A stretch of DNA of 64,000 bases from CBFDBF01 sp050291465 (GCA_050291465.1 JBNKJV010000012.1:1-64000); one strand, 5' to 3'. Shown: positions 15,464-24,588, numbered from the stretch's first letter. The notes: generated from the letters alone by a model not told the origin. Translations and numbers: made by a program.

Positions 15464-17143
15464 ATGTCGTTATTACAGAGCCCGCCCAGGATGAGCAGGA
15501 TACAACTCACGGTTCCAGCGCTCGATCGGGTAGAAAACCCGGAAACCATCACCAAGCCCAACGCCCTCCGGCAGTGGGCTAACAACCTGCCTTACGCCTA
15601 TCCCCTCGGCGTCGCCAATTCCCTTCACCAAGCCCTGTTTTTGCTTAACCGGCATCCGAAACCGGTCCCCCAGCGGCAGGAATTGATGGAGTTATTCCTG
15701 GAACCCTACCTGACTATTGCCGACCTGATCCAGAGCGACTCCATCCAACTGGACGGGTCGGCCGTCAATCATCGCGACCGGGCCATGTTGTATGGACTGA
15801 TGGAGAAGATCAATACCGAGATGGCGTACGGGTTCAAGAAAGTGATCCGGGGCAAGGAGTTCAATAAGAAGCTGAAGCTGCCGGACGCCTTGAGCACATC
15901 GATCTACTGGACCATTTACTGTCTGATCCTGTCTATTCTTTTCGATCTGTCGGCTTACCGTCCGGAATCCCGCAGTGTCTGGCGTGAGATTCTTCAGTTA
16001 TACCTCCTCGCTCAGGAGCATGGCGTAGCCGCTACGAAATTCAGCAACCCCCCCGCGGAAGCCAGGTGTCTTCCGAGTATCGAATCGGAGTTTATACGCA
16101 TCCTGCTGATACTCTCCCTTGATCCTTTGGGTCTCACACGCAAAGAGGTCTGGTCCGTCTACCACCACCTCACATCGGGGGCGCTCAAGGCACGGCTCGG
16201 CACCTTTGCACCACTGCAGGAAACAAACGGCCTGTTGCTGGTAGACCTGCTGGGGATCGAACCGGTCAAGCCGCCGCTTCCCGTAAAAGAACCGGAGAAC
16301 CCCGATCGGTTCCTTATCCTGGACACCAATCACCTCATGTCCGAGATTGACCAACAGTTGGAGAGCCTCGCCCCGGACTCCAAAAAGAAAGGGCAGCCGA
16401 TTCCGGGATTGACCAGACAACAATCGATTCAGGTGCTGGACCGCATGCTGCAATGCTGGCAATCCCGCCTGTCACGCCGACATCCCCGCAGGGAACAGTA
16501 TGACCGGCTGGTGGCGGTCGGCGGTATTGACGCGGTATATCACTATCTCAAACAGGGTTCTCTTGCGCCTCAACAGGGAGGTCACGGAACAGACGAGCAG
16601 GAAGAGATTCAAGCCTTTGATGTAACCGGATACCTTTCCGCCACATCGGTGGAAAAAAGCCATACAACCTATAGCTGCCGTCAAACCAATATCAGTGAAA
16701 GCGGTATGGCGATCGTTACCAATCAGCCGGAAGTAAATGATCTTCCCATCGGTCAGATCATACTGGCCGAGAGCGAGCAGGCCCAGGATGCCGCCCGCTG
16801 GCGAGCGGGTGTGGTGCGTCGTCTGGTGCAACGCAATCAGACCACCATGGAGCTCGGAATACAGTTCCTCCCGGGAAAGGTTTCCGCGGTATCCATCCGG
16901 CCCGAAGGGTTCGGCGCCGGCGGCAGCACGACCCAGCAACCAGCACTTCTGGTGACCCAGGGAAACGGAACCCTGGATGTACTCATCACACCACCCATGC
17001 TCTACGAGATAGGTCGACCGTATGAGGTGGAAATCAGTGAGGGATACAGCAATCGGATCTATGCCGGCCGCATGCTGGAATCATCCGGCTGTTTCGACCG
17101 CTTTGAGTGTCACACGGAGGACCCTTACGAGGAGGATGACTGA
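15464..17143 (+). CDS. Large cytoplasmic protein with C-terminal PilZ-like domain
   Basis: About 559 residues with no signal peptide or membrane span. The first 400 residues are alpha-helical in appearance and match nothing I recognise. Near residue 408 is NISESG, the second half of the PilZ c-di-GMP signature ([D/N]xSxxG), followed by strands as in PilZ domains (AIVTNQPEVNDLPIGQIILAE, VVRRLVQRNQTTMELGIQFL). The upstream RxxxR of canonical PilZ is not visible, so c-di-GMP binding is uncertain. Proteins of this size and layout seem common in sulfur-oxidising gammaproteobacteria. The ATG at 15464 follows GAAGGAG closely; one at 15491 is possible. Its last 19 bp overlap the 3' end of the convergent yihY. 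Confidence 0.6.
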   Translation: MSLLQSPPRMSRIQLTVPALDRVENPETITKPNALRQWANNLPYAYPLGVANSLHQALFLLNRHPKPVPQRQELMELFLEPYLTIADLIQSDSIQLDGSAVNHRDRAMLYGLMEKINTEMAYGFKKVIRGKEFNKKLKLPDALSTSIYWTIYCLILSILFDLSAYRPESRSVWREILQLYLLAQEHGVAATKFSNPPAEARCLPSIESEFIRILLILSLDPLGLTRKEVWSVYHHLTSGALKARLGTFAPLQETNGLLLVDLLGIEPVKPPLPVKEPENPDRFLILDTNHLMSEIDQQLESLAPDSKKKGQPIPGLTRQQSIQVLDRMLQCWQSRLSRRHPRREQYDRLVAVGGIDAVYHYLKQGSLAPQQGGHGTDEQEEIQAFDVTGYLSATSVEKSHTTYSCRQTNISESGMAIVTNQPEVNDLPIGQIILAESEQAQDAARWRAGVVRRLVQRNQTTMELGIQFLPGKVSAVSIRPEGFGAGGSTTQQPALLVTQGNGTLDVLITPPMLYEIGRPYEVEISEGYSNRIYAGRMLESSGCFDRFECHTEDPYEEDD

Positions 17144-18432
17144 CAAGCGCCGGGGGCGGTTTCCGCCACCTGGAGCAACACCGGTCCTCCGCTGTACAGG
17201 GTACTGAGCGGGGTCCCCATGGTTTCGTTCAGACTGTTTTCAACCCGCAGCATGATCTGCTCCAGCAGCTTATCCGCGGGATTATCCGAGTCCCCGAGGG
17301 AGCCGGGCTCAGGCAGCTGAAAGGGACGAACACGGTAGAGATCCAGGAGCCGAACCTCCGTAAGATCCCGGGCCAGGGCCCAATTCCGATCCTCCGTATG
17401 CAGCACCAGGTGGGCCTGCTCCAGTTCCAGCATCAGGGATTCCAGATGCTCCTCGGAGATATGTCCCAGATAGATGGAGATCTTTCTGGTGGACAAGGTC
17501 TCCCCGCTTTGTTGCGCCTGCCATAACCGACGCAGGAGCCGATAGGCCAGAACCAGATCATTCCCCTCACTGCCCTTTTCCACCAGGATCTCCTCACGGA
17601 AGATACCGATGCAGCAGGAAAACTCCGCGCCGAGCAGGGTCACCGCCCAGGAGAGGTAAAGCCAGATCAGGAAAATAGGGATCGCCGCGAGGGCACCGTA
17701 GATCGCCTCATAGGACGGGAAATGAGTGAGGTAGAAAGCGAAACCCCGCTTCGCCAGTTCAAACAGAACCGCCGCGAAAATCCCACCCGCCAACGCATGC
17801 CGAAAGGGGACACGACGATTAGGCACCACCGCGTAAAGCAGAGTGAAGGCAACCACCGACGCCAGTATCGGCGCAATACCCAACAGGCGTTCCTTAATCC
17901 CGATGGTTTCCGCCGCGCCGGAAAAGATCGGTATCGAGACCAGATAGGAAGTGACCACCATACTGACACCGATCAACATGGGACTCAGGGAAAGGATTGA
18001 CCAGTAAACGATGAACTTCGATAAGGCGCTCCGCTTCCGTTGCACCCGCCAGATGGTGTTTAAGGCCTGATCGATGTTGGCCATCATCAACAGTGCCACG
18101 ACAATCAGAAACGCAAAACCGGTTCCGGTGAGCCGGGAGGCCTTCTGACTGAATGTCTGGAAGTGCTCCTGCAGAACCTCTCCCGAGGCGGGGACGAAGT
18201 TCTTGAACACAAAGTCCTGCACCATTTCCGCCACATGGTCGGAGATGGGGAATGCGGAAAAAAGCGCGAGGGAAACCGTCATCAGCGGAACCAGCGACAA
18301 CAGCGTTGTATAGGTCAGGGAAGCGGCATTGGGCAGCCCCTGATCCTCAACGAAACGCTCCACCAGCAGCCGGTTAAATCTGCCGATACGACGTACCAGT
18401 TGTTGTAATCTCTCCATTCCTATAGCTTTCAC
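17125..18432 (-). CDS. YihY/BrkB family inner-membrane protein
   Basis: 435 residues: an N-terminal YihY domain with about six membrane segments (NAASLTYTTLLSLVPLMTVSLALFSAFP, GTGFAFLIVVALLMMANIDQALNTIW and others up to residue about 290) and a cytoplasmic C-terminal domain of about 140 residues that looks like a winged-helix DNA/protein-binding region (TRKISIYLGHISEEHLESLMLELEQAHLV). The family was once annotated as RNase BN, which is now known to be a different protein; the true role is unknown. Start is a GTG at 18432, or an ATG 15 bp further in. It overlaps the convergent PilZ-like gene by 19 bp. Confidence 0.87.
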   Translation of the reverse strand: MKAIGMERLQQLVRRIGRFNRLLVERFVEDQGLPNAASLTYTTLLSLVPLMTVSLALFSAFPISDHVAEMVQDFVFKNFVPASGEVLQEHFQTFSQKASRLTGTGFAFLIVVALLMMANIDQALNTIWRVQRKRSALSKFIVYWSILSLSPMLIGVSMVVTSYLVSIPIFSGAAETIGIKERLLGIAPILASVVAFTLLYAVVPNRRVPFRHALAGGIFAAVLFELAKRGFAFYLTHFPSYEAIYGALAAIPIFLIWLYLSWAVTLLGAEFSCCIGIFREEILVEKGSEGNDLVLAYRLLRRLWQAQQSGETLSTRKISIYLGHISEEHLESLMLELEQAHLVLHTEDRNWALARDLTEVRLLDLYRVRPFQLPEPGSLGDSDNPADKLLEQIMLRVENSLNETMGTPLSTLYSGGPVLLQVAETAPGACQSSSS

Positions 18433-18533
18433 TGCAGTCTCTTGTCCACAACCTATCCTGAAGTCCCGTTACCCGACCCCTATGACATATAATAGCCCCT
18501 CTATTGCGGTATTACCCCGATCCAACCCAAAAG

Positions 18534-19235
18534 ATGACCAGACAGTTTCCCCTTAATCTAAGCCTGAACGACAGAGCAAGCCTCGAGAACTTTCTTCCCG
18601 GCGACAACGAGCAGGCCGTTGCCGACATCGCACGCGCGCTGACGGGAGAGGGAGAGCCGTTTCTCTTCCTCTGGGGTCCGATGTACGCCGGCAAGACCCA
18701 CCTGCTGCAAGGGGCCTGCAGACAATTGGACAGACTGTCCCGCTCCGCGGCATACATACCCCTTGCCCTGGCATCTCAACTCGCCCCTGAGATGCTCGCG
18801 GATCTGGACGGCATGGACCTGGTCTGTCTCGACGATATCCAGGAGATATCCGGCCAGGCGGATTGGGAGGAGGCCCTGTTCCACCTCTTCAACCGGGCAC
18901 GGGAAAAAAGCACCCTGCTCCTGGTAACGGCTGACTGCAGCCCGGCAACGCTGCCGCTGCGCTTGCCCGACCTGGTCTCCCGGCTCTCCTCCGGGGTCAG
19001 CTATCGATTAAAGGTCCTGAACGACGAACAAAAACTGAAGGCGCTGGTGGATACCGCCGAGCGACGAGGTATGACCCTGCCGGAAGAAACCGCCGAGTAT
19101 ATCCTCAAGCACTACGCCCGGGATTTGGGGTCGCTGTTGGCGTTCCTGGAAATACTGGACCGGGAGTCCCTCGCCGCTCAGCGCAAACTCACCGTGCCGT
19201 TCGTAAAAACCCTGCTGCAACAAAACCCGGGATAG
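18534..19235 (+). CDS. hda: DnaA regulatory inactivator Hda
   Basis: A 233-residue AAA+ protein related to DnaA but lacking its DNA-binding domain IV. Hda with the DNA-loaded sliding clamp stimulates ATP hydrolysis by DnaA and so prevents over-initiation. The N-terminal clamp-binding peptide is QFPLNL (residues 4-9). The P-loop GPMYAGKTH is at 48-56, Walker B LVCLDDI follows and the sensor 2 end ARDLGSLLAFLEILD is present. The ATG at 18534 places the clamp motif at its normal distance from the start. Upstream is the divergent yihY; downstream, across a repeat, are the CDP-alcohol transferase and DUF2066 genes that often accompany hda in gammaproteobacteria. Confidence 0.95.
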   Translation: MTRQFPLNLSLNDRASLENFLPGDNEQAVADIARALTGEGEPFLFLWGPMYAGKTHLLQGACRQLDRLSRSAAYIPLALASQLAPEMLADLDGMDLVCLDDIQEISGQADWEEALFHLFNRAREKSTLLLVTADCSPATLPLRLPDLVSRLSSGVSYRLKVLNDEQKLKALVDTAERRGMTLPEETAEYILKHYARDLGSLLAFLEILDRESLAAQRKLTVPFVKTLLQQNPG

Positions 19236-19274
19236 GGTTCCGCCAACCAGACGCTCGAGTGAAAAAACATTTGA

Positions 19275-19347
19275 TCCGCGGAGGGCGCAGGACGTTTTTT
19301 GATTATAGTCCTTTGCGCCTCCGCGCCTTTGCGTTCTCTGCGTTAAT
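19275..19347. repeat. Inverted repeat element, CGCAAAG family, copy 4 (short left arm)
   Basis: The right arm 19309-19347 (CCTTTGCGCCTCCGCGCC...GCGTTAA) is complete, while the left arm 19275-19295 (CCGCGGAGGGCGCAGG) is reduced. The loop is AT-rich. It lies between the convergent hda and the CDP-alcohol transferase gene and has decayed more than the other copies. Confidence 0.6.
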
Positions 19348-19388
19348 ATCCGCCGGCTTTGGAAGAGCCTGGTCGTCCCGAAGAACAA

Positions 19389-19943
19389 TTATTTCGCCTG
19401 TCTATCCGCAGTCGCGCGCTGGCTCCAGACCCAGACATAATCGATCCCGCTGAGACAGGTGGTGGTCAGGGTTATCCAGATCAACCCGGGAATAACATCC
19501 GCGGGTAATGCCACTAGTCCCTTGTCGAACACCACCGCAATCACCAGCACGATCTGAACCACGGTATTGATCTTGCTGATCCGGCTTGGCGCGGCTTCCA
19601 GATGCTGAATTCGAAAATGATAAACGGCGGCTCCGATTACAATAATCAGATCGCGAAGAATAACCGCCAGAACCAGCCACCAGGGAATCAGGCCGAGCCA
19701 ACCCAACGCGAGCACGGTTGAAACAAGCAGAACCTTGTCCGCAAGGGGATCAAGCAGGCCGCCGAGGGTGCTCTGCCATCCGAAACGTTTTGCCAGAAAC
19801 CCGTCCAGCCCGTCGGAAAACCCGGAAACCGCAAACAGGATCAACGCGATATCGAAACGCTGCTGCAGCAGCATCCATACCGTGGGCACCGTGAGGATGA
19901 TCCTCAGGATGCTGATCAGATTTGGTATATCCCTGGCTTTCAT
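19389..19943 (-). CDS. CDP-alcohol phosphatidyltransferase family protein (PgsA-like)
   Basis: An integral membrane enzyme of 184 residues with about five hydrophobic segments. The family signature is at residues 44-69: DGLDGFLAKRF..., then G61 and the two aspartates in LLDPLAD. The usual AR is AK here, as in many PgsA paralogues. By similarity the reaction is transfer of a phosphatidyl group from CDP-diacylglycerol to an alcohol, most likely glycerol-3-phosphate, the first step to phosphatidylglycerol or cardiolipin. Because this hda/DUF2066/purM-linked copy is often additional to the housekeeping pgsA, the acceptor is uncertain and I withhold the symbol. DUF2066 lies 70 bp upstream on the same strand. 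Confidence 0.85.
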   Translation of the reverse strand: MKARDIPNLISILRIILTVPTVWMLLQQRFDIALILFAVSGFSDGLDGFLAKRFGWQSTLGGLLDPLADKVLLVSTVLALGWLGLIPWWLVLAVILRDLIIVIGAAVYHFRIQHLEAAPSRISKINTVVQIVLVIAVVFDKGLVALPADVIPGLIWITLTTTCLSGIDYVWVWSQRATADRQAK

Positions 19944-20013
19944 TACCTAGACCGTTTGCAGCCGGCCACCGTTCGGAGCCGGCAATTGAGCCTGGAAGGC
20001 CGCCGATCGGAAA

Positions 20014-21174
20014 TCACGGTTGCAGTTGATAATAAAGCACCTCCTCATCGCTGGTAATCGGGCCCGATCCGGAGGATTCACCGTTTCCGACACCCGCATC
20101 CCCGCTTTCACCTCCGATCTCCCTCTGCAGCATTCCACCGAGAGAGATCTCCCGTTCCAGAACACTCCTGCCGCCGCGCACCTCGAGCTCGAAGATGACC
20201 GCCTGCGGCTCCGCGAACAGAAGATCGGCCTGTTCTACCGAGTTCAACCCCTGGAGATACCCCTGCACACGCTCGTAATCCCCCAAAAACCGGATACCCC
20301 CGACACGCATTCTCAGCTCTACAACATCCGTTATATTCCTAATCGGCGCAGACTGGGCCGCCAGGCGGTCCGCCACCTCCTGCAGCCCCGCGTCCGTAGC
20401 GCCGGCGCTGGAGGTTCCTTCGCTCTGCCAGTTGGATGACCCATTGTCCTTCAGCAGCGTCCAGTGCGCCCGCCAGAGCTGGTCGGACACATGACTCAAT
20501 CGCCCGAAAACTATCAGATCCGGCTGGTAACGCCGGGAAGCACCGCGGATCGTCGTAGTAAATCCTCCCCAGAGATCACTTACCTGCAGCTGTCCACGAT
20601 CCTCGAGATCCATCAGCGGCAGTATCATGGGTAGTCCGCGATCGCGCCCGACCCCCAACGCCGCCCCCTCCACCACCCGGTCGAGGCCCGGGGTCAAATG
20701 GACACGTTTCCCCTCTTTCTCGATGCCGAGCCAGACCAGGATCAAAGGACGATTAGCCCCCCAGGCGGGCAATCCCTCCTGCTCCAGCAAACGCTTCACC
20801 GCCTGCGCCTCGAACTGCACCTCCAACAGGTGCCGGGGGGCGTTCCCGGGGGAAGAACCGGTTTCCGGGGCCAGTCGATAGCGATACTTCTGTACAAATT
20901 CCGCCGCCTTTCGGATCATCGGCTGCAACGCCTCTCTTTTGGCGACTTTTCTGTTGCCGGTCACCTTCACCAGCACCTTCCGCAAGGCATCCTGGATAGC
21001 GGCATTGCGCTGCTCCACCTGTTGCCCCACCACCGGCACCTCGGCCGTATAAAGGCCCTGGACCTCCGCCGCCTGGGCGGAGCCGCAGAACAGGAGCGCC
21101 GCCCACAGCAGCAACCTCCGACCCGCCTTGGCGGAATGGCGTAAGTTCAGCGGCAGATCATATAGCTCTGGCAT
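20014..21174 (-). CDS. DUF2066 domain-containing exported protein
   Basis: About 386 residues. The N-terminus has a basic stretch and a hydrophobic segment (RRLLLWAALLFCGSAQAA) ending in a likely signal peptidase I site, so the protein should be periplasmic. The next 100 residues, with the pattern VPVVGQQVEQRNAAIQDALRKVLVKVTGNR, define DUF2066. The rest is less conserved. The function is unknown; conserved position beside purM, the CDP-alcohol transferase and hda is the only clue. I prefer the ATG at 21174 over the GTG at 21189, which lacks a ribosome binding site. It is divergent from purM. Confidence 0.85.
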   Translation of the reverse strand: MPELYDLPLNLRHSAKAGRRLLLWAALLFCGSAQAAEVQGLYTAEVPVVGQQVEQRNAAIQDALRKVLVKVTGNRKVAKREALQPMIRKAAEFVQKYRYRLAPETGSSPGNAPRHLLEVQFEAQAVKRLLEQEGLPAWGANRPLILVWLGIEKEGKRVHLTPGLDRVVEGAALGVGRDRGLPMILPLMDLEDRGQLQVSDLWGGFTTTIRGASRRYQPDLIVFGRLSHVSDQLWRAHWTLLKDNGSSNWQSEGTSSAGATDAGLQEVADRLAAQSAPIRNITDVVELRMRVGGIRFLGDYERVQGYLQGLNSVEQADLLFAEPQAVIFELEVRGGRSVLEREISLGGMLQREIGGESGDAGVGNGESSGSGPITSDEEVLYYQLQP

Positions 21175-21309
21175 AAGTAAAATCCGCACGGGACATTGGC
21201 GTGAAATTCTAGCGTGCCCTATACGACCTGTCTAAGAGCGATTTTCTCCATGGGACAGGATTGATAGAATCCCTTCTCTTGTATCTTTTCCTCCGGCCAG
21301 GAGTATCTC

Positions 21310-22371
21310 GTGGAGAAAAATCAGAACGACAACAGCGCAGCCGGCCTCAGCTACCGCGATGCCGGCGTGGACATCGATGCTGGGAACGCCTTGGTGGACC
21401 GTATCAAGCCTATCGTCAAACAGACCTTCCGGCCCGGCGTCATGACCGGACTCGGCGGCTTTGGCGCCCTGTTCGAGCTTCCTCTCGACCGTTTCCGCGA
21501 ACCGGTGCTGGTATCCGGGACCGATGGCGTGGGCACCAAGCTCAAGCTGGCGCTGGCGCTGAAGCGCCACGACACCATCGGCATCGACCTGGTGGCCATG
21601 TGCGCTAACGACATCATCGTCACCGGCGCCGAACCCCTTTTCTTCCTCGATTACTATGCTACCGGCCGACTGGACGTGGAGGTGGCTACCGCCGTGGTGA
21701 CCGGTATCGCCAAGGGTTGTGAACAGGCCGGCGCCGCCCTCACCGGCGGTGAAACAGCGGAGATGCCCGGCATGTACGCCGCAGAGGAGTACGACCTGGC
21801 CGGCTTCTGCGTCGGTATTGTGGAAAAGAGCAGAATCATCTCCCCGGAGCGGGTCGGAGCCGGAGATGTCCTGATCGGTCTCGCTTCCTCCGGTCCCCAT
21901 TCCAACGGCTACTCACTGATTCGCAAGATCATTGAGGTAAGCGCCGCCGACCTGAACCAGGAACTGGACGGACAGTCCCTTGGCGATGCACTGCTCGCCC
22001 CCACCCGTATCTATGTCAAGTCGCTGCTGGCGCTGCAGGAACAGATAGAGATCCACGCCCTGGCCCATATCACCGGCGGCGGCCTGCCGGAGAACCTGCC
22101 CCGGGTACTTCCGGACAACACCCGGGCGGTTATCGATACCGCCTCCTGGGAGATGCCGGCGGTTTTCCAATGGCTGCAGCGGCAGGGCAATGTGATGGAG
22201 ACGGAGATGTTGCGGACCTTCAACTGCGGCGTCGGCATGGTGGTCTGTGTGGCGGAAGAGGATGCGGACCAGGCCCTGACCCTGCTTACGGCAGCAGGTG
22301 AAAACGCCTGGCGGCTGGGGCGGATTGAAGCGGCGGACGGCCCTCCGGCAGTGATTCTGGAGAACGGGTAA
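21310..22371 (+). CDS. purM: Phosphoribosylformylglycinamidine cyclo-ligase (AIR synthetase)
   Basis: Fifth step of purine synthesis: ATP-dependent ring closure of FGAM to AIR. The 353 residues show SYRDAGVDIDAGN at the N-terminus, SGTDGVGTKLKLA, and GGETAEMPGMYAAEEYDLAGF in the order typical of PurM. The start is a GTG at 21310 with AGGAG 6 nt upstream. purN follows after 5 bp, forming the usual purMN operon. Confidence 0.98.
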   Translation: MEKNQNDNSAAGLSYRDAGVDIDAGNALVDRIKPIVKQTFRPGVMTGLGGFGALFELPLDRFREPVLVSGTDGVGTKLKLALALKRHDTIGIDLVAMCANDIIVTGAEPLFFLDYYATGRLDVEVATAVVTGIAKGCEQAGAALTGGETAEMPGMYAAEEYDLAGFCVGIVEKSRIISPERVGAGDVLIGLASSGPHSNGYSLIRKIIEVSAADLNQELDGQSLGDALLAPTRIYVKSLLALQEQIEIHALAHITGGGLPENLPRVLPDNTRAVIDTASWEMPAVFQWLQRQGNVMETEMLRTFNCGVGMVVCVAEEDADQALTLLTAAGENAWRLGRIEAADGPPAVILENG

Positions 22372-22376
22372 GGCCC

Positions 22377-23045
22377 ATGCAGGAACAACGGAAACTCCCC
22401 CTGGTGGTGCTGATCTCCGGCAGCGGCAGTAATCTCCAGGCCATAATCGACGGCAGTGAAGCCGGTCTGCCGGTGGAGATCCGCGCCGTTATCAGCAACA
22501 AGCCCGACGCCTTCGGACTGGAGCGGGCCCGTAAAGCCGGCATCGAGACCCGGATACTGGAAAACAAGGCCTTCCCGGACCGGGAACAGTACGACCGGGC
22601 CCTGGGCGACCTCATCGAGGAGTACCAACCCGGCCTGGTGATCCTGGCCGGCTTCATGCGCATCCTCACACCGGCGCTGGTGGAACGGTTTCATGGCCGC
22701 ATGTTCAACATCCACCCTTCCCTGTTACCCAAATACCGGGGCCTGCATACCCATGAGCGGGCCCTTGCGGACGGGGAACAACTCCACGGTGCAAGTGTCC
22801 ATTTTGTTACCGAGGAACTGGATGGAGGCCCCTTGATCATACAGGTAAGGGTACCGGTGGAGCCGGATGATGATCCCGACTCCCTTGCAGCCCGGGTATT
22901 GACCCAGGAACACATCATCTATCCCACCGCCATCCGCTGGTTCGCGGAGGGGCGGCTGCGGATGACGGGATCCCAGGTACTGAAGGACGGCAAACCCCTC
23001 CAGGCCCCGGTCACCATGAACTACGGAGAAGCACCGCCGGCATGA
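22377..23045 (+). CDS. purN: Phosphoribosylglycinamide formyltransferase 1
   Basis: Uses 10-formyltetrahydrofolate to formylate GAR in purine synthesis. The catalytic residues are in place: N111 and H113 in FNIHPSLLP and D149 in EELDGGPL. The N-terminal VLISGSGSNLQAI binds the phosphate of GAR. Length 222 is normal. It overlaps the next gene (DUF3108) by 4 bp, ATGA, indicating translational coupling. Confidence 0.98.
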   Translation: MQEQRKLPLVVLISGSGSNLQAIIDGSEAGLPVEIRAVISNKPDAFGLERARKAGIETRILENKAFPDREQYDRALGDLIEEYQPGLVILAGFMRILTPALVERFHGRMFNIHPSLLPKYRGLHTHERALADGEQLHGASVHFVTEELDGGPLIIQVRVPVEPDDDPDSLAARVLTQEHIIYPTAIRWFAEGRLRMTGSQVLKDGKPLQAPVTMNYGEAPPA

Positions 23046-23800
23046 GTTTCCGCTCCCGGGTTCGATCATTCCTCCTCGCCGTCCTGCTGCTGTCCGCCGG
23101 CCCGGCGGTTTTCGCCGCCCTCCCCCCGGACAACGGTATTCCACCCTTCCAGGCGGAGTACCGCATCAGTGTGGGCGGCATCCCGGCGGGCAAGGTGGAG
23201 GTATCCCTGGAGCTGTCCGGGGACGGTAACTACCGCTACCGCCAACACTCCGTCCCGCTGGGACTGCTGGCTGTGCTCAAAAGCGATGAGATCACAGAGG
23301 TCAGCGAAGGCCTGATACGGGGCGACCGCGTAATCCCCTCCTCCTATCTGTACCAGCGGGAACAGTCGAAAAAACCGCGCAAGGAAAATCTGCTCTTCGA
23401 CTGGAAAACCGGCCGTGTAACCGACCGCACCAGCAATGCCGTCTGGTCCGTGGATATACCGGAAGGTACCCAGGACAAATTCAGCAAGCAGCTTGCCTTA
23501 ATGGTAGCGATGAGCAGCGACCAAAACCCGGTAACTTTCCAGGTGGCGGACGATGAGCGGCTCAAGACCTACCATTTCCGTCCCCAGGGAACGGAAACCA
23601 TCGAAATCGAAAAGAAAAGGTTTGATACCCTGAAAATAGCCCGCTCTAAGGGGGAGCGACCCTCCAAATCCACTCTCTGGCTCGCCCCCCGACTGCATTT
23701 CCTGCCGGTCAAGGTGGAAAAGCTGGAACGGGGAAACCTGTTTGTGATGGAACTGGTTTCAGTGAACTGGCTGCAGCCCGATACCGCCCTGCAGCGCTAG
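23042..23800 (+). CDS. DUF3108 domain-containing exported protein
   Basis: A 252-residue protein with a clear signal peptide (basic start, then SFLLAVLLLSAGPAVFA) and a mature part that is mostly beta-strand in character (FQAEYRISVGGIPAGKVEVSLEL, YRYRQHSVPLG). This is the DUF3108 pattern, found downstream of purN in many gammaproteobacteria. It may be a periplasmic lipid- or cell-envelope-related protein, but no activity is established. The start codon overlaps the purN stop. Confidence 0.87.
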   Translation: MSFRSRVRSFLLAVLLLSAGPAVFAALPPDNGIPPFQAEYRISVGGIPAGKVEVSLELSGDGNYRYRQHSVPLGLLAVLKSDEITEVSEGLIRGDRVIPSSYLYQREQSKKPRKENLLFDWKTGRVTDRTSNAVWSVDIPEGTQDKFSKQLALMVAMSSDQNPVTFQVADDERLKTYHFRPQGTETIEIEKKRFDTLKIARSKGERPSKSTLWLAPRLHFLPVKVEKLERGNLFVMELVSVNWLQPDTALQR

Positions 23801-23804
23801 GGTG

Positions 23805-24329
23805 CTACAACAGACTCAGGATGCGGCTGAACACCTTCTTGAAGAAGCCTCCGGGCGCCACCGTGATCTGTGCATTCTCCACGCTGATCTGATCCAACGG
23901 ATATTCGGTCACCTCCACCCCGGCTTCACCGTACATCTCCAGGGAGAGCCGCAGATCATCCGCCCAACGGGATAGAAAATCCTCGCTGGGTGTTATAAAG
24001 ACCACCCGCTTTATCTCTTCCTGGATCAACTTGGAGGCACAACGGGGACAGGGAGGATGGGTGACATAGACGGTGCATCCGCTGAGATCACGCTTGGCGA
24101 AGATCATGGCGTTCTCTTCCGCGTGGATGGTCAGATTCAGTTTCACATCCCGATCGGTAAGACGTTCCGTGGCGTCCACCACGCCGGCGGCGAAACCGTT
24201 ATAGCCCAGCGAGACAATACGATTGCCGTCGCTGATGACCGCACCCACCTGGGAGGAAGGGTCCTTGCTCCAGGCGGAGATGTGGGCCGCCAGGCCCAGG
24301 AAACGGGTATCCCATTTCATACTCATCAT
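23805..24329 (-). CDS. dCMP deaminase family protein
   Basis: A 174-residue zinc-dependent deaminase of the cytidine/deoxycytidylate family. The zinc ligands and catalytic glutamate are H69 and E71 (HAEENA) and C94 and C97 (PPCPRCA). The opening (WDTRFLGLAAHISAWSKDPSSQVGAVI) is the dCMP-deaminase type rather than riboflavin or tRNA deaminases. It would turn dCMP into dUMP for dTMP synthesis. The C-terminal 45 residues, ending in GGFFKKVFSRILSLL, are an extension beyond the core. GGAA lies 6 nt before the ATG at 24329. It ends 4 bp from the convergent DUF3108 gene. Exact substrate is inferred. Confidence 0.85.
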   Translation of the reverse strand: MMSMKWDTRFLGLAAHISAWSKDPSSQVGAVISDGNRIVSLGYNGFAAGVVDATERLTDRDVKLNLTIHAEENAMIFAKRDLSGCTVYVTHPPCPRCASKLIQEEIKRVVFITPSEDFLSRWADDLRLSLEMYGEAGVEVTEYPLDQISVENAQITVAPGGFFKKVFSRILSLL

Positions 24330-24459
24330 TCTCTATTCCGGAATCTGATCGAATGCTGAAGCATACCCGGAAGCCGACATCCCTTTCCAGGGATTGTCGC
24401 TCCCCCTAAAAGGGGCTGGAGCAATCGAGGCCGTGAAGCCTCGGCTCAGAGCCAGTATA

Positions 24460-24558
24460 TTTAACGCTGAGAACGCAAAGGCGCCAAGGCGCAAAGACTT
24501 CTCCATAAGGGATTGCTAAAAAACTCTGCGCCTCTGCGTCTCCGCGAACTCCGCGTTT
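24460..24558. repeat. Inverted repeat element, CGCAAAG family, copy 5
   Basis: Left arm 24460-24498 (TTAACGCTGAGAACGCAAAGG...) and right arm 24522-24558 (CTCTGCGCC...CCGCGTTT), loop of about 23 nt. It occupies the gap between apbC and the dCMP deaminase gene together with the two repeats described at 24589 and 24607/24724. Confidence 0.75.
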
Positions 24559-24588
24559 CTTACTCGATACCTGTAAATGTCTCGATCC

